From Candidatus Thorarchaeota archaeon (GTDB lineage Archaea; Asgardarchaeota; Thorarchaeia; Thorarchaeales; Thorarchaeaceae), in assembly GCA_016841005.1 (NCBI GenBank), contig JAEORG010000415.1, forward strand, positions 1-16,021: 16,021 bases of DNA. The letters are read 5' to 3'. The notes under the pieces were generated by a model. The model searched no databases. It was not told the origin of the DNA and was given only the letters and a program-made list of their open reading frames with translations. This document shows positions 7,753 to 13,934 of this stretch, piece by piece; positions within the stretch are counted from its first letter, which is position 1; the number at the start of each line of letters is the position of its first letter. A program made the translations under genes and the position numbers.

Positions 7753-8418
7753 TCATCGCCTGAGTTTCTTGACATCCAGAAAGATGTGATGAACATGGTC
7801 AGAAAGATGATGTCTTCGTGATAGTCCCCAGTACTCCTTCATGTTCTCAATAGCATCTAGCCATTGTTTGTTAGTTGTAGGACCCTTCTTTTCATAATCA
7901 TTGATAAAGCACAGAAAAAGTAGTTCGGCAGGTAAATCATTCACTACTCTCAGCAGGTAAAGATGTGCTAGTCGATTAGCGTATTGGTAGTACATGTCAG
8001 ACCAATCCACATCTTTACTAACGCCTAAGTATTGTTTCACTTCAAGAAGGCTATTCTGGATCAGATTAATCGATTTTAGTGATTTTGCTTTTGATGTGGA
8101 AATCATCTCTGGAATGTGCGCCTTTGCTTCAACCAACAGTAACCTTCCATTGGAGGTCTTTCCCAAAGCATCCCAGTGAGGTCCTCCTCTTGGCCAAAAG
8201 TCTGACAGCTTTCGTCTGTTCAACTTTACTCCGAGTCGTTTTATGAATCCCTGATCATAGTATTCATGATATTTCTCGACAACTATGGGTGAGAGCCACT
8301 CGATCTCTTCACTGAGTTCAAGATCGAGTTCACGACTGACAAGGTTGTTGAGCAAATCCTTCCTCTCATTCACTGCTACTTGGAGCCACATCTGGCTACC
8401 ACTCCTGGTCTTCGTCAT
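7753..8418 (-). CDS. Stand-alone PD-(D/E)XK nuclease-like protein
   Basis: Predicted nuclease-fold protein of 221 residues. The core is WDALG (82-86, Asp83), a turn, then LLLVEAKAHIPE (93-104), where Glu97-x-Lys99 forms the D...ExK active site of restriction-like endonucleases. A conserved-looking helix YYQYANRLAHLYLLR (143-157) follows, and then a strand ELLFLCFIND (165-174). No DNA-recognition domain, methylase or helicase partner is adjacent. Targets are therefore unknown; it could be a repair or defence nuclease, or a solitary family of unknown role. The frame extends to a GTG at 8427, but ATG 8418 is chosen because GGGAGGTG stands six bases before it. The gene has its own TATA-like box and stands apart from its neighbours (121 bases upstream, 60 downstream). 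Confidence 0.65.
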   Translation of the reverse strand: MTKTRSGSQMWLQVAVNERKDLLNNLVSRELDLELSEEIEWLSPIVVEKYHEYYDQGFIKRLGVKLNRRKLSDFWPRGGPHWDALGKTSNGRLLLVEAKAHIPEMISTSKAKSLKSINLIQNSLLEVKQYLGVSKDVDWSDMYYQYANRLAHLYLLRVVNDLPAELLFLCFINDYEKKGPTTNKQWLDAIENMKEYWGLSRRHHLSDHVHHIFLDVKKLRR

Positions 8419-8424
8419 GGGATA

Positions 8425-8432
8425 CACCTCCC
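8425..8432 (-). promoter_or_regulatory. Strong ribosome binding site deciding the nuclease start
   Basis: GGGAGGTG on the coding strand, six bases before ATG 8418, matches the archaeal 16S 3' end over eight bases. It overlaps the alternative GTG at 8427, which makes the GTG an unlikely start. Confidence 0.8.
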
Positions 8433-8452
8433 AGTTGTGTTCCGCGCATCCA

Positions 8453-8464
8453 CTTATAGATATA
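8453..8464 (-). promoter_or_regulatory. TATA-like box of the nuclease gene
   Basis: The AT-rich stretch ATATCTATAAG on the coding strand lies about 40 bases before ATG 8418. That would place the transcript start near 8430-8435, just ahead of the ribosome binding site. Supported by composition and spacing only. Confidence 0.5.
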
Positions 8465-8492
8465 CAGAAGAAGATAGGCGGATTCGCTTCGA

Positions 8493-8528
8493 TGAGAGCC
8501 GTTCTCTCGTTTCTTTCTATGGCTCTCA
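8493..8528. repeat. 8-bp perfect inverted repeat between oxidoreductase and nuclease genes
   Basis: TGAGAGCC (8493-8500) and GGCTCTCA (8521-8528) are perfect inverted copies around a 20-base loop. The repeat begins 11 bases after the stop of the F420-type oxidoreductase and ends before the nuclease TATA box. It may form an mRNA 3'-end hairpin of the upstream gene or serve as a protein-binding site upstream of the nuclease promoter. There is no T-tract directly after it on either strand. Confidence 0.55.
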
Positions 8529-8539
8529 GAACTGAACTT

Positions 8540-9667
8540 TCATTCCTGCTTTACGTAGGATAATACTTCCTTCATGACCTTGTATGATTCACGCGTCTTG
8601 TTGTAATCAAACATCCCTGTAGCATTCCAAATTATCATATGGTCAAGTCCACATTTGCGGTATTCCTCAAATTTCTTAATCATAGTCTCAGCATCACCAT
8701 GCATATAGAAGCGCCTCAACACCTCAATTGGAACTTGATCTATTGCATTAAGCGCGGTTTCTCGATCATATCGCATTGGAATGTAATCTCGCAATCCGTG
8801 AAATGTAGGTCCATACGGATGTTCAAATCCCAGACGTTTCCAAACATCTGCTTCTGCGAGTAATGCAAAAGCCTTGGCAATAGGGGTTTGCATAATGCGT
8901 TCACACTCATTTACATCAGGATCCAGAATTGCCCAGTTCCATAGTGCTGCTGTAAATGGTCCCGTCTTATCAAGTCGTTTTCTATGCTTCTGGATTTCAT
9001 TTAATCTCTCAGCATATTCTCCTGGTGGTAAAATGGTTGGTATCCATCCATCCCCGTATTCCGCAGCAATCTCCAACATCTTCGGTCCCATAGCTGCTAT
9101 CCAGATAGGTGGCAGTGAGTCTTGAACTGCAGGGCCCAGAGATAAAACTGCATCTTTGAGTTTCCAGTATTTACCATCAAAGTTGAAAGGTTCATGAGTA
9201 CTCCACGCCTCGCGGATAATTTGAAGGGCTTCTCTGAGCTTTCCCACCTGTCCAGAGTATTTCAGACCATAAGGCTCGACATTCTCAATCTCGCCTGCAC
9301 CAATACCAAGAACTGCTCGTCCTCCACTAATGTGGTCAAGGGTAAGAAATGTCTGAGCAATGAGAATAGGGTGCCGTCTCAATGGCTCAGTTACAGATGA
9401 TATTAGCTGGACATTTTCTGTGACCACTGCACATGCCGCCATAATTGCACTGAGCTCAAAGTATGTATGTGGTGATTGTTGGAAATGAGCCAGCGGAGTA
9501 ATGTCTGGTGTCCAAATGCTTTCAGGTAAAAATCCTGCAAAGTGATCCGGAAATGACATACTGTCATAGCCCAAGCTATCAATTGTCTTTGCATTCTTCT
9601 GTACGTTCTCCCAAGGAGGTAAGAAGGGTCCTGGCGCCCCAATCTTAAGGTCATGGATGTCAGTCAT
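8540..9667 (-). CDS. LLM-class (luciferase-like) F420-dependent oxidoreductase
   Basis: TIM-barrel flavin or F420 oxidoreductase of the bacterial luciferase superfamily, 375 residues. DHF (41-43) follows the first strands. The RRHPILIAQTFLTLDHISGG stretch (97-116) and VLGIGAGE (119-126) are the family hallmark, giving the phosphate/cofactor-binding face, and PIWIAAMGPKMLEIAAEYGDGW (187-208) is the usual barrel strand 7 region. In archaea such proteins usually use coenzyme F420, as does Mer, which reduces methylene-tetrahydromethanopterin; whether this is a Mer-like or a substrate-specific alcohol/ketone enzyme is not visible. It overlaps the M20 gene by one base (TAATG), with GAGGTG eight bases upstream, so the two are translationally coupled. 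Its 3' end is followed by a hairpin. Confidence 0.85.
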   Translation of the reverse strand: MTDIHDLKIGAPGPFLPPWENVQKNAKTIDSLGYDSMSFPDHFAGFLPESIWTPDITPLAHFQQSPHTYFELSAIMAACAVVTENVQLISSVTEPLRRHPILIAQTFLTLDHISGGRAVLGIGAGEIENVEPYGLKYSGQVGKLREALQIIREAWSTHEPFNFDGKYWKLKDAVLSLGPAVQDSLPPIWIAAMGPKMLEIAAEYGDGWIPTILPPGEYAERLNEIQKHRKRLDKTGPFTAALWNWAILDPDVNECERIMQTPIAKAFALLAEADVWKRLGFEHPYGPTFHGLRDYIPMRYDRETALNAIDQVPIEVLRRFYMHGDAETMIKKFEEYRKCGLDHMIIWNATGMFDYNKTRESYKVMKEVLSYVKQE

Positions 9668-10854
9668 TATTCACACACCTCTGCAAAGTGCACCAATGAC
9701 TTCTTGACCGTATTAAAGTCTTTGATTGAAAGCCATTCGTCAATTCCATGGAAGTTACTGTCATCCGCAATTGTACCAATGCAAGCAGTTGGTATATTGT
9801 GAGTAGTAAAATAATATCCATCATTTCCTCCAAGGTCCGCACACATAGGAAGGTCTTCACCAGTAACGCTCTTTACAACTTCATAGAAGGTCTGGATATA
9901 CTGATTCTCAGGGTCTGAGCCCCATCCAGCATGTTTTGTAATAAAATCAAGAGTTGCTTCAACCCCAGTTTCATCCTTTGCATTGTCAAAAAAGGTCTGA
10001 ATGCTATTTGCAACGTCTTCAACTGATTCTTCTGGAATAGTTCGTGTATCAAATGAAATAGCAGCTGTTCCAGGAATCGTATTTGTTTTACTGCCTGCCT
10101 TGTACACCGTCATTGAGAATCTCCCCCACAATGTTTGCTGTGGGGATCCGGGAGGTGCTGGAAACTCAGAAGTCACTTTCCTACGAACATCTACAAAGTC
10201 CAGCATGACCTGCATCAGTGGTATTGAGAGATGGATTGCGTTTGGGAACTTGAATGGATATCCCGCATGACCTTGAGTTCCTCTTACCGTCATTGTTCCT
10301 GAAACGACACCACTAGCTCCAATACTTACATACTCTAGACCTGAGTCTACAACTATGGCAAAATCCCCACGTATCTTTGGAGGTCCGTTCATTAGGTAGT
10401 CAATTCCCCAAACTCCACCTATCTCCTCATTTGGGCTTATCAGAATCTTGAGATTCACTTTAGATGAACCTTTATCGACAAGCTCTTTTGCGGCAGCTAC
10501 TGCTGCTACCACATTCCCTTTGTTGTCGGTGACACCTCGTCCATAGATCTTGCCACCTTCCTCCGTTGTAACAAATGGGGGGTGTGTCCACTCCTCAACA
10601 TCACCTGCTGGTACAACATCATAGTGTGTACAGAGGAGAACCGTCTTCTCTGCTCCTACATCAAGTGTAGCAACTACGTTAGGTTGAGGTATCCCATCAT
10701 GGTTTGAATCAAAGATTTCAACCTGTAATCCTGCGTCCTCGCAGTATTTTTCGATAATCTGAGCACACTCAGAATAGTTCTTCTTTTCATCGCTATTAGT
10801 ATCAAGTTTCACGATGTCCCTTAGGAAATCCTTCTCCCATTGGTCCATTCTCAT
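9667..10854 (-). CDS. M20 family metallohydrolase (ArgE/DapE/carboxypeptidase type)
   Basis: Zinc-dependent amidohydrolase or peptidase of 395 residues, cytoplasmic. The two-metal site is complete: His77 and Asp79 in THYDVVPAG (76-84), bridging Asp110 in GRGVTDNKG (105-113), the catalytic Glu143 and ligand Glu144 in SPNEEIGG (140-147), Asp170 in VVDSG, and His369 in NFHGIDEW (367-374). The dimerisation domain begins near 178 and includes GHAGYP (195-200). This set is shared by ArgE, DapE, aminoacylases and dipeptidases, so the substrate is open. GGGAG lies four bases before the first ATG; the ATG two codons on (10848) is at better spacing and could be used instead. It is coupled by TAATG to the F420-type oxidoreductase, suggesting that the pair works on one substrate. 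Confidence 0.9.
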   Translation of the reverse strand: MRMDQWEKDFLRDIVKLDTNSDEKKNYSECAQIIEKYCEDAGLQVEIFDSNHDGIPQPNVVATLDVGAEKTVLLCTHYDVVPAGDVEEWTHPPFVTTEEGGKIYGRGVTDNKGNVVAAVAAAKELVDKGSSKVNLKILISPNEEIGGVWGIDYLMNGPPKIRGDFAIVVDSGLEYVSIGASGVVSGTMTVRGTQGHAGYPFKFPNAIHLSIPLMQVMLDFVDVRRKVTSEFPAPPGSPQQTLWGRFSMTVYKAGSKTNTIPGTAAISFDTRTIPEESVEDVANSIQTFFDNAKDETGVEATLDFITKHAGWGSDPENQYIQTFYEVVKSVTGEDLPMCADLGGNDGYYFTTHNIPTACIGTIADDSNFHGIDEWLSIKDFNTVKKSLVHFAEVCE

Positions 10855-10898
10855 TCATCTCCCAGAAGTTGCAAGAACAACATGTACATCCGACTGAT

Positions 10899-10907
10899 TA
10901 GTATATC
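10899..10907 (-). promoter_or_regulatory. TATA-like box of the M20/oxidoreductase operon
   Basis: GATATACTA on the coding strand lies about 48 bases before ATG 10854 and a few bases after the stop codon of the glycosylase gene. It is a candidate promoter for the two-gene unit, giving a leader of about 20-25 bases that contains GGGAG. Pattern-based only. Confidence 0.45.
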
Positions 10908-10913
10908 GAACAA

Positions 10914-11720
10914 TTATTTCTGACATGTCTGGCAGTAGTTTGTCTTGAACCGATTGGAGGTAACTTCTGAAACTCTGTTACCGCATAATGGACAAATACC
11001 CTTGTGCTTTCCATGAATCATCAGAAAATCTCGTTTCTCCAGTGCAATCTCGTTTAATGGTCGTTTCATGAGAATATCTTTGAATTTGGTGAGCACCTTT
11101 CTCATGGACAAGTATAGTTTCTCAATCTCATCATCAGTCAGACTGGATCTACGACGAAAAGGTAGAATTCCTGCAAAGAGAAGGACTTCATCTGCATATG
11201 CATTACCAATCCCTTTGACAAATTTCTGATTACGAAGCACGTTTTTAATTTGGCCATTGTGGCGCTTCAGTCGTTTCTTGAATATTTCCAAAGTCAGATT
11301 TTCATCAAGTGCGGATGGACCTCTTTCAGAAAAATCTGCAACTAGTAAATAATCTCTATTTCTTACTAGGTATACTCTCCCCATTTTCTTCCTATCACTA
11401 TACCATAGTGACTTACCATCAAGAAAAATCGAAATGGAGTCTTCTTTTATTGCTCGTCGTGGTATGTTTGCTACTCTGATTTTTCCTGTAAGCATGGGAT
11501 TGATAATTATCTCATATGAATCAGATAATGTCGCAATGAGGAACTTACCATCTGCTCGGAATGATTCGAAACGCTGCCCAGGAAGTAGATTTTCGAAATC
11601 CTCTACCGTTGTACCATACAAGATGATGTGATTATATACCTTTGAACCAGTAATCTCTAATCCAACAAGTGTCTGATTAAGTTTAGTTGCTATAGTTTCA
11701 AGTTCCGGTAGTTCTGGCAA
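10914..11720 (-). CDS. mutM: Formamidopyrimidine-DNA glycosylase (Fpg/Nei family)
   Basis: Bifunctional DNA glycosylase/AP lyase that removes oxidised purines such as 8-oxoguanine; 268 residues, the normal length. The N-terminus PELPELET supplies the catalytic proline (Pro2 here, residue 1 after Met removal) and Glu3. Lys59 in RADGKF is the beta-loop lysine. The H2TH segment is VKGIGNAYADEVL (168-180). The C-terminal zinc finger uses Cys243, Cys246, Cys263 and Cys266, with the finger arginine region SNRFKTNYC. The start is TTG at 11720: the active-site proline must directly follow the initiator, so no other start is possible. GGGAGGA stands six bases before it. The loop usually written HLGMSG reads NPMLTG (74-79), so substrate preference may differ. 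Fpg is uncommon in archaea, and transfer from bacteria is likely by inference. Confidence 0.93.
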   Translation of the reverse strand: MPELPELETIATKLNQTLVGLEITGSKVYNHIILYGTTVEDFENLLPGQRFESFRADGKFLIATLSDSYEIIINPMLTGKIRVANIPRRAIKEDSISIFLDGKSLWYSDRKKMGRVYLVRNRDYLLVADFSERGPSALDENLTLEIFKKRLKRHNGQIKNVLRNQKFVKGIGNAYADEVLLFAGILPFRRRSSLTDDEIEKLYLSMRKVLTKFKDILMKRPLNEIALEKRDFLMIHGKHKGICPLCGNRVSEVTSNRFKTNYCQTCQK

Positions 11721-11726
11721 AGGTGT

Positions 11727-11733
11727 TCCTCCC
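11727..11733 (-). promoter_or_regulatory. Ribosome binding site of the TTG-started glycosylase
   Basis: GGGAGGA on the coding strand, six bases before TTG 11720. Its strength and spacing support the rare start codon independently of the catalytic-proline argument. Confidence 0.8.
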
Positions 11734-11773
11734 TATTGTGTTCAAACTCTCTTAGTACTTTATCGGACGTTCA

Positions 11774-11785
11774 TTTATACATAAT
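11774..11785. promoter_or_regulatory. TATA-like element shared by divergent glycosylase and gelsolin genes
   Basis: TTTATACATAAT on the plus strand contains TATAAA on the minus strand (11779-11774). For the glycosylase, a transcript start near 11750 is expected, leaving a leader of about 30 bases that includes its ribosome binding site. For the gelsolin gene, a start near 11803 is expected, just before its GGAG. The 91-base gap has no other obvious TATA box. Bidirectional use is inference. Confidence 0.45.
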
Positions 11786-11811
11786 ATTTGATTTACGAAA
11801 TCTTGGAGAGT

Positions 11812-12408
11812 ATGATTATGGTCACGGTATATCACATTCAGAAAGGTAACCTCGTGAAGATGAAAGACCCTGGTGCGTTTGGAAGAGGAGATTGCTATTT
11901 GGTCGATGCTTTTCCCAAACTCTACATCTGGGTTGGACCCAACAGTTCTGTCGATGAGAAATTCCTTGCAGCTGCGGAAGCAGTATTCAAAGACACTGCA
12001 ATGCAAGGCCATGCAGATATTGATCATATTGATGGTGGACAGGAACCTGATGCGTTTAAAGCACTCTTTGATGATTTCAGACTGACTGATGAAGATACAG
12101 AGGGAATTCTCAAGAAAGTCAGGTTGGAAACCCATGAATACAAGCTGTGGAGAGTACATCATGAGAAGGACGACACATACTTCGCAGAAGTACCAGTTTC
12201 TCGTGACTCGTTAAAGACTGATGATGTATTTGTTTTGGATACTTGGGAGAATATTTACGTTTGGCGTGGTGCAGGTGCATCTGCAAGAGAGAAATTTGAT
12301 GGCACTATGATTGCACGTAGATACGATGCTGAACGAGTTGGTGTTCAAGAGATTGAACTCATCGAAGAAGGCGAAGAACCTGAGGAATTCTTGAAATCTT
12401 TTGAGTGA
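11812..12408 (+). CDS. Two-domain gelsolin-family actin regulator (2DGel-like)
   Basis: Small protein of about 198 residues made of two gelsolin repeats and little else. Numbering from ATG 11818, repeat 1 spans about 15-86: RGDCYLVDAFPKLYIWVG (23-40), SVDEKFLAAAEAV, GQEPDAFKALF (74-84). Repeat 2 spans about 105-196: DDVFVLDTWENIYVWRG (135-151), ASAREKFDGTMIARRYD (154-170), EEPEEFLKSFE. The Asp25/Glu48 and Asp136/Glu158 pairs sit where gelsolin type-2 calcium sites usually lie. Asgard two-domain gelsolins are reported to bind, sever or depolymerise actin in a calcium-dependent way, so a similar role is inferred. No signal peptide, headpiece or membrane segment is present. GGAG at 11805-11808 favours the ATG at 11818 (nine-base spacing) over 11812 (three). 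It ends one base from the convergent MCM-like gene. Confidence 0.88.
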   Translation: MIMVTVYHIQKGNLVKMKDPGAFGRGDCYLVDAFPKLYIWVGPNSSVDEKFLAAAEAVFKDTAMQGHADIDHIDGGQEPDAFKALFDDFRLTDEDTEGILKKVRLETHEYKLWRVHHEKDDTYFAEVPVSRDSLKTDDVFVLDTWENIYVWRGAGASAREKFDGTMIARRYDAERVGVQEIELIEEGEEPEEFLKSFE

Positions 12409-12409
12409 T

Positions 12410-13846
12410 TCATACCAATCTAAAATGTCCCCGTTTGGGCTCATATACGAGCCCATCATTTTTCATTTTATCAAGTGCTAAAGTGACTTCATGTTTCTTG
12501 ATTCCTGATTCTTCGATTATCTCATCTATTGTTGGTCCAAAACTTCCTTTCTTTCCAGTATCTAGCCTTTGCAGAGCGCGTACAACTTTTGTGTTGTATC
12601 TATCAAGTCTTGTTTCCTCTCCCCACCGCTTCTCAGATTTGTCTTTGACTTCAGTGATTTCTATGAATTCCTTTAGTGCTGGTTCGAGAGCTTTATCCCA
12701 TGCCTTCTTCAAATCCTTTGCAGTGACCTTTTCCTTCCAATATGCTCTTGCTGATGCCCTGGCCAATTTGATTGCGCTAAGAGGTCTTCCCATATCATTT
12801 GCATCAAGAATCATTCCCCTTGTTATGGATTCGTCTGCAAGTCCATAACTTGAACGCAATACCTCAAGCCGTTCCTGTATATGCTTCTGAGCTGAGGTGA
12901 TACTCCGCTGACTCACTTTGGGAGTAAGTAGTTGGTAAGTTATTGCAGCCTTAATAACAGGTAGCCGTAATTCTGTCGCCGACCTGGTTTCAATCCAGAA
13001 ATCTTCGGTTGCTAGTGCAAGGGGAACATCTGGCAGTGTTGCAGTTGATTCTTCTGTCAAAGCTGCGAGTGATACTTCCCTATAACCAGATGGATCTCTT
13101 CGATTCAAGCAAAGTGTCTGCATCTGAGATTTTCCTATTGAACCTGTTTCCATCCTCCACAATCCAGGTGTGTCTACCCTTACTCCCCGAACATTTCTGG
13201 TCTTCTTGGGTGTGTGCATTGAAGGAGGAAGGACATCCTTCATGAATCGGACGAGCCGTTTCACTTGTTTCTGTGAAGCTATAGCTTGAATTCCAGCTGT
13301 TAGTCCTCCAATTGTTCCCAATGTTGGAGGGCTTGACACATACAATTGTGAGAAGACGCGTTTGCTCGCTTCAGCCATACCAACATTTTCGAATAGCATC
13401 CTTGAAAGGGTACGAAACGAGGGGGGCCTGGATACCATTGATGTGATATCGTGAGGTATGGTGTCAAATTCTTCGGCATGAATTGCTCGGACATTTATCT
13501 GACGCCGTTCAAGTAAGAGGGGTACAAGAATGTTGGAGCCTATGATTTCAATGTATGAACCATCAGGTGGAACAGGGACACTAGTGTCAAAATAGACAAA
13601 CTGTCCTTCAAGCATCCATGGGCTAGGGGAAATTAAAACCAGTGAGGGATCATCAGTGTATTTCACAAATCCACGAAATCTACTTCTCGTTGATGAAACT
13701 CTATCATGAAATTGATTCTGAAGTTGCAATTCCCATGCAGTCAATTCTGCCCCGAATTGGCGATCGAAAACATCTACAGATGCAACTGTATCGTAAAGTC
13801 TGTCTACTTTTGATCCATATTTCTGAAGTAGTTCTTCAACATCCAT
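12410..13846 (-). CDS. MCM-like protein without recognisable ATPase motifs
   Basis: This 478-residue protein is not a known gene to me, but its C-terminal half resembles the end of an archaeal MCM helicase. A helical lid-like segment DMGRPLSAIKLARASARAYW (351-370) is followed by VTAKDLKKAWD. A winged helix spans about 415-478 and closes with LALDKMKNDGLVYEPKRGHF, the MCM C-terminal wing pattern. Residues 53-102 (RFRGFVKY... PPDGSYIEIIG) are beta-rich and could be an OB-like domain, as in the MCM N-terminus. No Walker A, Walker B or arginine-finger motif is visible in the middle; GTIGGLTAG (177-185) lies near where the P-loop would be but lacks the lysine. It is probably a decayed or repurposed MCM paralogue, with DNA binding inferred. 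Start ATG 13846 is preceded by GGTGAG. It stands alone, 88 bases from its upstream neighbour. Confidence 0.55.
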   Translation of the reverse strand: MDVEELLQKYGSKVDRLYDTVASVDVFDRQFGAELTAWELQLQNQFHDRVSSTRSRFRGFVKYTDDPSLVLISPSPWMLEGQFVYFDTSVPVPPDGSYIEIIGSNILVPLLLERRQINVRAIHAEEFDTIPHDITSMVSRPPSFRTLSRMLFENVGMAEASKRVFSQLYVSSPPTLGTIGGLTAGIQAIASQKQVKRLVRFMKDVLPPSMHTPKKTRNVRGVRVDTPGLWRMETGSIGKSQMQTLCLNRRDPSGYREVSLAALTEESTATLPDVPLALATEDFWIETRSATELRLPVIKAAITYQLLTPKVSQRSITSAQKHIQERLEVLRSSYGLADESITRGMILDANDMGRPLSAIKLARASARAYWKEKVTAKDLKKAWDKALEPALKEFIEITEVKDKSEKRWGEETRLDRYNTKVVRALQRLDTGKKGSFGPTIDEIIEESGIKKHEVTLALDKMKNDGLVYEPKRGHFRLV

Positions 13847-13934
13847 CTAGATACTCACCAAAACACAACTACATACCTAACTTTCAGTATCTTCCTTTTC
13901 TACATATCCTCCACTGAAGTGCTAAGCGCCAAAT

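Noticed and set aside
7753..8540. A restriction-modification or other multi-gene defence system around the nuclease
   Set aside because: Neighbouring genes are a metabolic oxidoreductase and a membrane protein with no defence-type domains; nothing beyond the nuclease-like core supports such a system.
11752..12162. A 136-residue open frame on the minus strand
   Set aside because: It is antisense to the gelsolin gene and spans its promoter region; no motif or ribosome binding site supports it.
12405..12848. A 147-residue open frame on the plus strand
   Set aside because: It is antisense to the MCM-like gene, low in complexity and rich in Ser/Phe; it looks like a shadow.
12410..13846. Active replicative MCM helicase
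   Set aside because: There is no P-loop lysine, Walker B or arginine finger, and the chain is about 200 residues shorter than a typical archaeal MCM.
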